Source of the DNA: Enoplosus armatus
Lineage: Eukaryota > Chordata > Actinopteri > Centrarchiformes > Enoplosidae
NCBI RefSeq assembly: GCF_043641665.1
Contig: NC_092193.1
Coordinates: 17,360,817-17,424,816 of the forward strand
Length of the DNA: 64,000 nucleotides
Direction of reading: 5' to 3'
Shown: positions 13,420 through 26,300 of the stretch, piece by piece
Layout: each line of letters begins with the position of its first letter
How positions within the stretch are numbered: the stretch's first letter is position 1
The notes under the pieces: model-generated
Told to the model about the DNA's origin: nothing
The model's input: the letters and a program-made list of their open reading frames with translations, nothing else
Databases searched by the model: none
Program-made: the position numbers and the translations under genes

Positions 13420-13700
13420 CAGTGGCTTCCTGTGCTTTGCACCATATAGGTAGAATAAACTTCCAAGGACATTGAGCTTGAAAGTCTCATCCCATTGGAT
13501 GAATTTAAACTTTTAATTTTGAACATTTTTAGAGATGCGTTTGATAGTTTCTGATGCTGTTTGTATTTGCTTGTGTGTGACTGGCTGTGTCTTTGTTGTG
13601 TGTCTGATCTCTGTTCTCTTTGTTCTGCTGTACTCAGGTCTCTCTTGCAAAAGAGATCTTGATCTCAATGAGACTACCTGATTGAATAAAAGTAAAGTTA
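13420..13700 (+). repeat. LINE 3'-end relic
   Basis: A stretch translating to a tryptophan-initiated, Leu/Ser-rich tail of the kind ending fish LINE reverse transcriptases is disrupted by a frameshift. It is followed by GAGATCTTGATCTCAATG and GATTGAATAAAAGTAAAG, the tail often seen at fish LINE 3' ends. It is non-functional. Confidence 0.45.
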
Positions 13701-15990
13701 AAATATCTGAACCATGCGAACACATTATTAAAACTAAAATGAACAGTGTCAGCATGTCCAACACTTTCTACTGTCCCCCTGTCTCTTGTGTTTTGACGAA
13801 ACAATCCCAACTCAACATCCACTAACTAGCTTTTTCTGGAGCTTTAACCGGAGACACAAGGTTTTCATTAGCGGATGGAGTTTGCTCAGTTGTCATGGAG
13901 GTGGATCAGTTCCTGTTATGAATCAGAAGCCATAACATCAAACATGTGATACTGAAAGCTCCAAAAAAAAATAGTAAGTTGACCTTGAGTTGGGATTGTT
14001 TTGTCTAACTACTTTAGGTCAAGGTCAAGAGTGAACTTTCAGTCAGAGCTAAAAGTGCTATGGTTCAGCTGCTGAGCTCACACGTCAACAGATGCCTCCC
14101 TATGACAACATACACTGATGAAGACCATGTGATATGGTTGAAAGTTCCAGATTGCTTTGTCAATGTTTCTGTGTTTGCAGTGTCTTTATTCGCAGTGTGC
14201 TTTTTTGTGCTGCCTATGTGTTGTCAAAGTGGTGAAGACCTTTCTTTTATTTGTTTGTGTTTTCTGAAGTTGCAAGGTGTTGACCTCTTTCAGCCATTGT
14301 ATATGATGCCATAGCAAGTTAATCTTAATACAAACCCCAGCACAGAAATACTGTAAGGGAAAATAAGTTCAATATCTTTTATTATTTTTGACTTTTAGAG
14401 GAAAGACTTTAGATCAGAGATGAAACTGTTCTTCCCAGCGCACCAAGGCTTATCATGTTAAAAGTTTCCTAAAGTTGGAGCTGCTCAAACACAAAGGCTC
14501 AGATGTTCACTCAATCAACTGGGAAAGGGATCATATGTCTGTGCCAAATCATACTGTTGTTTATTTGTGTAGCAGGTGGACTGTGTGCAAACAATAAAAC
14601 CCAAACCAATCCAATTTGATTTTTGTTATGTTGTGCAGCATAGATAAGCTATAATCAAATGGCATAGTGTGGCTCTAGAAGAGGGAAATCATGCCTTGGG
14701 AAATCACGTACAGACGGCTTTTGCGTAAATAGATGTTGTTCCTAACAATGTTGTCCTGTGTAGGGTAAACAGCTTTCTGGTGCTTATACTTGAAGGACCA
14801 AGACGACATATTCACAAGCATAAAAATGCATGAAAAATAATTTTGATCCAAGACGACTCAATTGGTGTCTCCCTTCAACAAGATAAAATGAAAGGACTAA
14901 TTAACGCTGTGCAGATGGCCACCTAAAATTAAGTCCTGCCTGATAATGAAAATGAACAACTATTGAGAGGAATTCAAATCCCCCTATCTTCAGCGCACAC
15001 TTTCTCTCATTCTATAAAAATCACAGTATAAAACCACAGTGACACAGGAAAATCTGCATGTACAAAATTAGCCCCAGGCTTATCATAATTTGCCTTGATT
15101 CAGACTCACACATCTGAGCCTCGGGGCTGAATGCAGGTCTGAATGCACAGAGAGAGAGAGAGAGAGAGAGAGAGGCCGAGCTGAGCGCACCTGAACCCTA
15201 ACCTTTCTCTATTTATAGCCTTTGGTCATGCCAATAAGTCTCTCAGATGAGGCTCAGATGAGTACAGTAGATGACACTCTACGTTGTTTTGTGTGTTTTC
15301 ATTTCCCTGGTGGTTTTTCTTGGAGGACTAATGATACATACAGTGTGTGCTGGTTTCTACTCTGTTATCCACGCTTCCTCTATTTAAGATATCCTCATTA
15401 TCTCCAACTGTGCTCTCATAGGCGGAACACCTGAGCTGTAATTCGTATCCTTGTTAAATCCTGCAGACTGGAGCTGGTCGTCATTATGCGCTGATCATGT
15501 TTACTTCAGCGGCATGCTGTTTTTAAATGATGCTAACAAAGCTGGAATGATAAAATGCAGACAGTCTACTTCAGACCTCGTTTGTGTCTTTCTGTATCAA
15601 ATCTGTGGGACTGTAAACAACCACTTCTCCCTTTTCACGACTGTAGCTGTGGTTATTCAAGCTGCTGGCACACCACATGTTAAGCAACAACAGTGCTAAA
15701 CCCAGATACACTGATAGCGAGCAGATCCTCATGTGCCTCGAGACATTTTTAAAATATGAAGTAGGTAATCATGGTAATCAAATACCTTTGAAAGAGTAGA
15801 CTTTCGGTAATGCTTTATATTACAGCGCACAAATTACAGTGTAATTACTTAGTGCACAGGACAAATATGTAAGTACAGTACAATGTATGAAGACAAGAGG
15901 TTAAGTAATAAAGGGGGAGCCACTTATTAGTTAATAGTTTTTAAATATGGAATACACTTTATTATCAGTGTAATGTACACTATTATGACT
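13701..15990. other. Intergenic block, no gene seen
   Basis: It contains (AG)n at 15149-15174 and, near 15810-15990, a diverged fish repeat with ACTTATTAGTTAATAG-type text. The stretch 14880-15060 is non-repetitive and could be regulatory. There is no coding signal. Confidence 0.5.
15149..15174. repeat. (AG)13 microsatellite
   Basis: An uninterrupted AG run. Confidence 0.95.
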
Positions 15991-16002
15991 GCTTATCTAC
16001 CT

Positions 16003-16330
16003 TTTTGCAGAGAGTTAGATGAGAAGATTGAAACCACACTTAATATGTAGCTGGAGTGAGCGGCTGGTTCGCTTATCTTGGCATAAAGACTGGAAACAGG
16101 GGGAAATAGCTAGCCTAGCTCTGTCCAAAGATAACAACCCAATTCCATCCAATCAGCGGAGACTCCGGGAAGTTATTGGTCCCAACCAATTGTCTTATTT
16201 ACGCTTAAAAAGCAAACGAGTATGTATGTATGAATGTATTAATGTGTGAGCTTGTGAGGTTCTGGTTGCTGGATTTTGTTACCTTTGAAGAGAGCCAGGC
16301 TAGCTGTGTGCTAAGCTAAGTTAAGTGGTT
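16003..16330. repeat. Palindromic MITE-like repeat, copy A
   Basis: The left arm has AGAGTTAGATGAGAAGATTG, GCATAAAGACTGGAAACAGG and TAGCTCTGTCCAAAG. The right arm carries the inverse (TTACCTTTGAAGAGAGCCAG, GCTAAGCTAAG). The arms are complementary, giving a long stem. Five relatives occur elsewhere in the window. No coding capacity. Confidence 0.75.
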
Positions 16331-19300
16331 GCAAGAGACAAATATATATACTTTCACTCACAAACAAACTTCATTGGGATTTGTGAGACAACATACAGTA
16401 TAAGGAAATGTGTGTCAAGATATTCATCAGTTGTGAGGGATTTCATTGGTACCCATCTTTGGCGGCTGCAATCTATAGTGTTACCCGACGTATCCGAGGC
16501 TCCATTTACATCAAGTCATTTCAAGTGTCTGGATATAATCCAAATGTGATTTCATACTCTTTTGTTTGCACATACAGTATATGTATCTCCATTTGCCAGA
16601 TCACAAATCGGATTGGAATCCGTCCAGCTTTTCCTGGGCTACGTGAAAATCAGGGCCTCCTCTGCTCCAGTCCAGAGGGTGGTGGTAATGCACCTATTTA
16701 CTAACTACCAAAAAAAGGCCAGAAGAATAAAAACATGTCAAATTTAACAAAACTAACACTTGTCTCCAAGGACAGGAACAACAACGGTGGATTTCTGTGT
16801 ACATTTCATTCCGTTGCCATTATCACAGAGGACCGACCCTGTTAGTGACTATTTCCAAAAACTGTTTACTGACGCAGTTGCAATTGGGAGGAGTAAAGAT
16901 TGTGTATGCAACTTAGAGGGATGGATGCATATACACACTTTTCAACATCAGGCTAGAATGACAGACACCACCTCCCGAATGCTTCTTGGATGCATTTACA
17001 CTTAGCGTTATCCAACCCACCCACAATGCATGAAGTGTAGTGGGGTATAAGAGTCCAACCTCCACCTTCCTGCTACTCCACTTTTCACACATGTGCATTT
17101 ACTTTCCTCTTTGCCTGGTTTGTATTTTTCTCACAAGTTTCATAATTACACCCCTCTCTGGTGACTTTCGTGAGTAAGCGATGATTAGTTGTGCCTCATG
17201 TCAGCACACTTTGGCAAGCCTCAAGGTCAAAAAAAAGTAACACCTAGAAAAACAAAGCAATTAAACAAACAGAAGGCCACCTGGAATATTTCATGTACTC
17301 TAATCTTGTTCTGCCTTATTTTGTACCCTGAGCTGACAGCATGGCAGGGAAGGTGAAAGTGTTGAGCTCATGGGGACTGTGGAACTGGCAGATTGTGTCA
17401 AGGTTGCTCCTCCACATGAACTCTGAACATCCGGGCGAACATCATGGCCAATCCACGCAATACAATAAAAAACATTAGAATATGGCTATTTGGCAGAAGA
17501 TCTAACTGTAATCACTGGAGTCGGATGGTCTGTATTTGACAGTGTCTCCAGATGGCAGTAGGCAAGGGGACATGGCCACATGACCGCATCTTTCTCCGCA
17601 GTCCACGCTGCGAGGAAGATGGCAGCGCGGTTGCTGTCCGCAGTGACAGATTGCTGGAGAGGAAGCCTGTCTAAATAAAGTACAAGTATCTGTAATTAAC
17701 CCGACCCCATTGTTTGGGATGCAGAAAATGTTCTGCTTCTGATCTGCATATAAAGTTTCCTGATCACTGCAGCGAATGCCACTTGTGCTGCTGCAGGTTA
17801 GTAGGTTACTAGACTGGAGTTATGTTTCACCCGCATATATGGTACATAATCATAGCATGTCAGTGGTGTCTCAACTGTTCTGTGTAAGTTATGCTTACAG
17901 GGGATCTGGGAGGAAATTGCTCCTTTGCATATCCTGATTTTTTTTTCAGCTCTTGAGTTGATGAATTTTCTGTATTGCTGATAATTTCCCAGCCGTTTCG
18001 AGACTTTCTCCCCCACTGTCATAATTACAGTGAACTCAGCTGAGGAGCCACATGACTCCACATGTGAAAAGAAAAGCGTTTTCAAGAAAATACAGGGTAA
18101 AAGCATACTCTGCTAAGCAAGTGTGTTTTTTAAAGGACAATCTCTGTGCCTTCAGGAAACAACTCCTACAGGGCTCCTGTGCTCCTTTGGCATTGAAAGT
18201 GTTACGGAGTTTTTTTTCATAAGATTGGCTTCTGAATCATATTCAGTCTGAATGCTGCTGTATTTTTCTATCATTGATAACCCACAAGGCTACCCATATC
18301 CCACTGGGTTTATTGCATTCATTTTGCAAGAAAAGCATGAATATCCTGTCGTAGGAAATAACTGCTGTCAGTAGTAATAGCACGCTGTAATGCGTGCACA
18401 TACTTTTATTAAAGTACCAGAGCACAAAAGGTATGATTTTGACCACATATACCATAATAGTGGAACATAAAAGGGATGCAAAGAACATGTAAAATTGAAA
18501 ACTGTACTGCATCTAATCTGTATGATTACAATAGATAGAAAAAGCTCTGGAACTGTGATGCGAGAGCTCCTGTTATATAATGGAGAAGGAGCCATCTGGT
18601 GAAACATGGTCTGGAAAGAGCACAAGCAATCAAAACCTTGTTCTCAGCTGCTTTGGCAGACCGGACGTAAAAGGTTTACATGGACACAGATCAGTCCACC
18701 AGCCTGAAGGTGAGCATTACATGAGACGCCGAGTGACAAGACGGAAACTGACACAGAAAACAGATGCCGACTCAAACGGCAAGACACGCAGCGGGAGAAG
18801 ATCAATTGTGTCTTCTTGGCTTTCATCAAAGTTTGTCAGGAAAGAAAATGTGTCTGTGCTTTTTCTCAGCCCCCAGAGATTTATTTGTAAATGTCACACT
18901 TGTCAAAGTCATCAGCAACTGTGTCTCCCATAGATGCCACATTTTGCCTGGAACTGAGAAAACCAGCGGATGTAAATGACAAAATAACCCGCTGATATTC
19001 ATTTTATTTCATTTTTAGATGATTTTTTGGTCATCTGCAGGCTGAGGAATCCTAAAATTGGAATCTCCACTGCAGTTTCTATTGTAAATTAAGACTCCAC
19101 CATCACCACCACGCACACACATACACGCACAGATGCAAACAGATGTTACAAGAACCTTCATGCTACACATTCGCAGACAGGCAGTATTCAGTCACCTCTC
19201 AACCATGTCTTGGTTTGTCTCTCATTAAAAATGTTTGCCTGATTGACACCATCCTGTCTTCAACCAACGGTGACCATGTCATCTGTCCCAAGAATCTGTA

Positions 19301-19900
19301 CAAAACCTGTGACAGTCCATTGTTTTCTCTTGTCTTAGCTGTATTGTAGATATCAAGTCAAATGATCTACCAGAATACCAGACGAAATGACATCTTTCTA
19401 AATTTGAAAGTACATCTGTTTTATCTGCCAAAAGTTAGAAAATTGAAGCTGCAACAGAGAATTGGATCCTGTTTCCCAATCATCGTAATCACATTTCCTG
19501 TTTGCCCAAATTGTGGTCTGGTGTCAGATTTGTATCAAAGTGACAAACAGAGGCTTAAGAGCCAAACATACAGTAGAACTTTTACTAAAAGAGGAAGACT
19601 GAGCAAACCAATGATGACTGATAACAACAACTGAAAGATTTCCTCTTTATTTGAATCCCTGAAATATCCTAAAAAACAAGAATTGTGAGTTTTGTAATTG
19701 TTTCGTGGTATTACCGATCATACATCTGCATGACGGAGAATTTGGAATAGTTTAACAGTTGCAAATACAATTATTGAATTAATTGATTCAAAGGACATTA
19801 AAAATAGAGAACGTCTCAGATTTGGAATGTGTAAAAATCAATATTTGCTTTGTATTTAGGTAATAAAATGATAATCAAACATTTAAAGATTTTCATCTAT
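16331..19900. other. Intergenic block, no gene seen
   Basis: Only short ORFs occur, none with family similarity that I recognise. A 19-codon ORF at 17619-17678 has a strong Kozak context but no other support. Confidence 0.5.
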
Positions 19901-19904
19901 TTAC

Positions 19905-19907
<3 letters not shown>

Positions 19908-19953
<46 letters not shown>
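19908..19953. repeat. (AT)n microsatellite
   Basis: About 46 nt of alternating AT with one G interruption. Confidence 0.95.
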
Positions 19954-20588
19954 CGCACTCGCCTATATTATATGTAAGTATTAGGTTTTCAGACCAATAC
20001 AATGTCCAAATTAGAGTAAAGTATAAAATAGAGACAACTGTACACTTACTGCTTAAAATGCACAGTATTTTCCAGAGGAAGGACAATAAAAAATACTAAT
20101 GTGTAATAAATAATCGAATAATTAAAATAGCATTTTAAAAAAACCCTGGCAGTTTTACACAGATGGACGGAGCAGCAGGGAGCCACACATCCACCGTGAC
20201 TTGGTGTGCGAGGGCGTTTGGGCTTCAGCCATCATCCCTGCTTTGACAGACAACACTTTCAACGGGCCCCTAACTCATCTGAACAGGCAGAACAACTGTA
20301 TAAATCATAAATCAAACAGTTCATTGTGGCTGTGACACAACTGCTTTCAGACAGAAAGAAAAACGGAGAGGCCAAAAGGTTGTTACTGCTGCAATCCATC
20401 ATATAATGTTTGTATGATCACTTCCATACAGGTTCAGCAGATGTAAATCAAACACGCTTGTTAATCCAGGACTTACAGTCTGTGACCCACTGCAGGGTCT
20501 TTGCCCATCTGTCTATCACATATAACATCGCTGAAGCTGCCAGTTTAATATTCTAGAAACATAGTGAAATGATGCTTTTCACAACTGC

Positions 20589-20690
20589 ACCATAGCTGTG
20601 GGAAATGATGCAACACATTATTATTACATTACAGCACTTTCTTTCAAAATCACAGCAATTGATCCCGGGGGAGTTATACATTTTAAACAG
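20589..20690 (+). repeat. Direct repeat, first copy (pairs with 21250-21345)
   Basis: GATGCAACACATTATTATT, AAATCACAG and GGGGGAGTTATACATTT recur in the same order and strand 660 bp downstream. Confidence 0.8.
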
Positions 20691-21249
20691 TATCTGGTTC
20701 CAGTTCTCCAGCGTGATGCTTTTCTCTGTTCATAGTTTTTGCAAATTGAATACATTGAGTTTCTGGATTGTTGGTCAAACAAAATACACCATGGTACTTC
20801 ACTTGATTTTGGGAATTTATATTTGTTAGCTTGTTGATTTTACAACTGATTGAAAACACAGATACATTCATTCATAATGAATATGTATGCCCTTGCTTTA
20901 TCTGACAGCAACCACCCAACCACATTTTCATGCAGTAACCTTTGTTCAAGAGCTTCAGTAATGAAATTGTGGCTGAATATGAGGGTTATATTTTTCCTGA
21001 GAGTTTTAGGACTATTCCAGTTTTTCTGTCAGTGATGTTCCTGGTTGCCACAGTGTTAATAAAATTTTAGTTTGGGTCTAAATTGTAAAAAAGAAACAAA
21101 TGTACATCACTGAGACGACTCAAGTGACCTGTCTCTTTGTCAGACAAACTCGCAACTGAGGTTGAATGAAAGCCAAAAATGTACCATTGAAAATGAAACA
21201 AATAAATGAATGCAAACCACTAATAATTGTCCTTAAATCATGCCTATAC

Positions 21250-21345
21250 ACCACACTATGGTTGTGGGAAACGATGCAACACATTATTATTCCACTATAG
21301 CATCTTTTTAAAATCACAGTAAATCCCAGGGGAGCTGTACATTTA
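21250..21345 (+). repeat. Direct repeat, second copy
   Basis: GATGCAACACATTATTATT, AAATCACAG and GGGGAGCTGTACATTT match the first copy with scattered differences. Confidence 0.8.
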
Positions 21346-23150
21346 CATGTACCACCCGGGTGAGCTACTGTGTGTTTCACTGACATGCTCACATTCCCCT
21401 TGTTTAACCTTATTCAAACTGATTCAAATGTAATATTGTAATCCATGTCACAGTGTTCACTGCATGAGCAGCTGATGGATATGAGTGTCAAGCTGTATAT
21501 TAACACAATGAGTAATGACAGTTTTGCCCTTCAACTTCTCAGTGTCATTTGTCATTTGTGAGTGGCTTTACCTGTTGGCCACCATGTCAACATCACCACA
21601 TGCTGTAACACTGTGGAGTGTCATTGAGAACACACGGCACCAGACCTTGTTTTTTTGTCCACATCCATCCATCACAGCTCTGATCAAGTCGGCAGTGCAC
21701 CCCCAGCCAGACGACTCTTGCCTTGCAGAAAGTGGCCGACCTTCACCTCACTTGAACCTGGCCACCAATAAGTGGTAAAGAGTGAGAGTTAACTACACAC
21801 AGTAGTACACACACATTTCCCCTTCTCACTGTCCAAAAGCTGTTGTGTCAGTTGGATTCCAATTTCCAATCTGTGTTTGGCATAAAATGGCAACATGAGG
21901 CGATTGATAAATGTGGGGTTTATGTGGGCATGTGGCCTACTTGAATGTAAGTGTGTGACTGATGGCTGCATCCATCACTTCAATGTCATTATTCAAAAGA
22001 CATCAAGCAACTACTGGGGAAAAGTGGGTCAAAAGACACAGAACTTGGTGAGTGGACTAATTTGACATATGGGAGGGTTGCATCAGAGCATTTCAAGTTT
22101 AGTTTTGGCTCTCCACCCCGTGACAAATCACAGCAGCACTGGAGTTAATGTCAGCGCAGTAGCTAAATTAACATTATATGGGCGAGCCCACGAACAGAGA
22201 CGGCAAAGGTGGAATTTACCTCGGGGTCTGGAAAGTTAACACATAATCCTGCATCGGAGGAATACCTGATGAGGACATGTTTATATGTATCAGGGTTGCT
22301 GCCACTTTTTATATCCCCATGAAATGATGGAGCAGATGGTCATAAAATTCACACGCCTACATGTTAATGTTTCGTGCTCGTGTGTGTATATGTGAACCCA
22401 GCATTGTGATGAGGAAGAGGAAATGTCTTGTTTAGTCATACTATTTTCTTTATTTCAAATTGCTTGAAATACCAAAACAACAATATAAACATCTCAGATA
22501 TGCAAACTAACTCTGGAGTTAATGACTATATTTACATGCACGCATTAAATCATGTTACTGGGAGAAACCAGGTTAAGGGGAAAAATCGTAAATCGTATTT
22601 ACATGCACTGCAATAACCTGGTTACTGTAAAACTTCCCAACCCAGTGCCATGTTTGTGAACCGAGATTGGATTGGCATATTCTTAGTGAAATGGTAAAAT
22701 ATGACCAAGAATTTTGGTCAGACCGCAGTGAGGGACAGTCTCTGTGGTGACAGGGTATGCAGTTTTTTCTTACTGCGTCCCTGTGTTTGAATTTTACAAA
22801 TAGCAGACGGTTCAGGTGTGGGAACTGACTTCTTTAGTTTTGCTGACTTTTAATTGGACTTTGGATCTTCTTTTCATCCCTCTGCAATGCTGTCACAGCA
22901 ATGTTTTCACTGTCTGAGGTCTGAGTCATGTACATGCATTCTTGTGGGAACATTTTTGGAAATCTGGTTTAGATGTGGGAAAGCAAACAGATAATTTTAA
23001 AGGAAAAGTTTGAAAATTCGAATCGTTTATCACAGTCATTATTGCAAAAAGCTCACAAAAATGAGCATTCATAAAAAATCTGAACTTTACTTTGTTAGTC
23101 TCTATGAGTAAATTTGTTGTCTATGAGTATTGAGAATTGAGACCCATCCT
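21346..23150. other. Intergenic block, no gene seen
   Basis: The stretch 22515-22640 contains TTTACATGCA and its near-inverse with AACCTGGTTAC, typical of a fish palindromic repeat. The rest is unremarkable. Confidence 0.45.
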
Positions 23151-23154
23151 AAAT

Positions 23155-23310
23155 CTTAACAGTGGGCAGCTACGTTACAGCACCCAAGGACAGTGCCTTG
23201 CTCAAGGGTAATGGTGTTCCCAATACTTAAAATGGACGGAGGTGTCTGGAGAACTGGAGGAAGAGCCACCTGAACACAGGTAGAACATGCTGACTCTACA
23301 CAGAAACATA
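23155..23310. repeat. SINE-like fragment related to the 4.3 kb elements
   Basis: GTGCCTTGCTCAAGGG is a widespread fish repeat motif. AGAACATGCTGACTCTACAC corresponds to the reverse-strand core of the SINE-like repeat at 4443-4530. Strongly diverged. Confidence 0.5.
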
Positions 23311-26300
23311 CCTAACATTAAGGCGTCAGTGTTGCTGAAAGTGAAACTTCCTTATTTGTCAAACTCAAAAGTTCAACAAAAGGTTATAAGAAGGAGACAG
23401 AAGCCATAAAGCTGTGAAAAGAAAACCATTTAAGAAGTACGGAGCAGCTCCTTACTTCTTAAAGAGATTTCTTTATTCAGAAATATTTCTTAATTCAGTT
23501 TTATTCAGAAAGAATAGTGACTTAGCGAGGCCGGAGGGAAGGAATTTTTGAAATTTTGCTGAACCTGGCAGCTCAGGGGATAAAGGAGACGTAAGATAAA
23601 ATGTGAGTGAGTCCACATTTCTCTGTACAGATCGTTTGCTATGGTTTAGGAAAGTGGTTCCCAACCTTTGTCAATTACAGAAGTACCCTGGTTGAACAAC
23701 AGAGGTTTATGGGATATTTGATATTTTACTGTTTAGGCAATGACTTACTTTTGAGAACAAAAAATAAGTTCTATAAAATATTTTGAGAATTGAGAATTGC
23801 ACAGTTTTTTGCCACTGGGAATGTTGTCATTTTTGCCCCCCTAAAAAAAAATATAGTTATAAGTTATAAACATATAACTCTGAGAGCCGTGAAACTTGGT
23901 AGAGGCACAGACAAAACGGTGTACAACAGATCCAAATGATTGAAAGGCACAAGCAGATGTCATTTTTTTTATTACTGGCCCTTGAAAATAGAAAAGTGCA
24001 AAATGTGTGGTAAAGTACAACATAGTATATACATATGGACGTTTCCATATTTCTGGAAAAATACAGTATTTGACTGATGTTACACCAAATTTCAGGGGCT
24101 CTAACATAAACAGAATCCAACATATGGCATGTATGACAAGCCAAGGTTGCAATTTGTTGCCTTTGCAAGATGCCAAAATGGCCATGTGGACTGTTGTGTG
24201 AACAGGGGTCTGTGTGTGAGCACTTTGTGTGTAAGTTACAAGTTCCTTCCATGTTGTCTTCATGTTTAAATTTGACAAGATATGAGCCTTATTATGCCCA
24301 ATCGACTACCCATGTATTGACCTGTATTGAGCAATGAAGACAGAAACTGAAATGATAACTCACAATAAACTTAATGTTTGATTAAACATATCATGGCACT
24401 GTAATAATATGGCAAGTGAGGTGGAGATTGATACTGTACTACAAGTAACAAAGGAAAACAATGCAAAAGGTGATTACTCCTCAATTGATTGTACATTAAC
24501 TTATTTGCAGAAGGGAAGCACTCAGATGTCTCTGGTGATCTTCATATCCAGGTTGTACAGTCGTCTCCTCCCAATGGTAGCTGGAGTTGGGATGGTGGAC
24601 AGTTGGCACCCAACAGATATCATCTGATGGATCTCACTTATATATCCAGTGACATACTGTTAATCAGGTGTATCCAACCCTGCTCCTGGAGAACAACCCT
24701 AATAAGTAACATCTGATGCTAATAATCAGATGTACCAGAGAGGTCCCAGTTTCTGGTGCTCAATATATGCATCAACAAACCTCATATCATGTTAAATTTA
24801 AACAGGAAGACAACATGGAAGGATTGACTTGAATAATTGAAAACTCTATCTGAATTGACTGGTATGTTTTTGCAGTAAAGGTGACAGCAATGTAGCAAAG
24901 TGAAACCATTCTGTCCTTGGTTGTTTTAGTGTTTGATCAGGTGCTAACCAAAGACATGGTTAACCAAGTGCTGTGTCCATCAAAACACTGAATACAAGCG
25001 TTGTTCTTAAACTGGTTCAAGGAGAAGAACATGACACCGCGTCCTTACTGATGACGTCCTTGCAGTTGGACATCTCTAAATGCTCTTCAGAACTAAAAAC
25101 AAAGAATAATTGAAAAAGCAGTGCTGACTCCAAACAACAAACTCCTTCAGTCTCCGTGAAGGACCAATAAAGATGTTCAGGTCTGTTTACTACTTGAGTA
25201 CAAATAGTATATTAAGTTATGCAACTTTTTGGTTTGATCAAAATGCATTCTAGTGCATCTTCAGCTAAATAGAGACAAAACTTAGATGGTCTTTGGTGCA
25301 AAAGAAGAGAGGCTGAGATGCACTCATCTTGACTTTCTGTCTTTGAAAGCAAATTTCAAGTCAAGACTCTTGCTGTTATCATGGATTTAAATTTAAAAAG
25401 AAATGCGTCAAATCAATAAGAAAGTCTGCAGATCCGTGGATTTCTGTTCTGCCTTGACTCCTAAAAAGACTTTCATTTCCACTGCAGACTATTGTGTTTT
25501 TTCAGCTTTTCCAAACGCTGCTTTCAGGGTCCAAACATTTCAAGTGTTAGCTGGCACTATATCCAAGCTTATACACAAAGCAACACTAGAAGTATCAGTG
25601 GTATTTAATTTGCACACATACAGTGTGGTGACTCATTGCTTTAGAAGCACAGTAGAAGTTTGTTTTTATTAAATCCACACCAAAGCTTTTAGACTTTGTG
25701 ACCTCTAAGTAATCACTCAAACAACAGTAGATCATTCTGTCTGTCAGAGGAGAAAAAATCTTTCAATTTCTGCTGATGCTTTGACTATGACAAACCCACT
25801 GACCAAACCAGTGACAGAGGTACTTTACTGTATATTTCCAAGGCACTTCAACCATTTACCACATAATAATCATTCCAGGTTATTGCATACTCAGAGCTAT
25901 AAAGTCATCATGAGATTTCAGTGCTGAACATATGTTAATTAACGGTGAAACTTTGACATCAATCACATTAAAAGCGCAATTTTCTCTTCCCACAGAACAC
26001 AAGTCACATGAAGAGCTGACTTCTGCAGTCATTATAATTGTACGGTAGGTGCTTTTATGATCTGTTTATACACAACAGATGCAAATTGCAAGACTCAAAC
26101 ATAATTGTATGCTTTGGCATTCTTTAGCTTAATAGTCACGTCTGGACAAAATGCACTTTGTAACCCCCGCACTAGATGAGACTGCAAAGTGCATTATCCA
26201 TAAAAAGACAGATAGTATACTACATGAAGGGCTGTAATGGCCAAGTTAGTTTAATTTGTAAAAATGAGACAGAGGATTGTTTGACATTGATCTGAGGGGA

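Noticed and set aside
23841..24278. Overlapping 145- and 131-codon minus-strand ORFs
   Set aside because: Two frames are open at once over the same repeat-like sequence, with no family motif.
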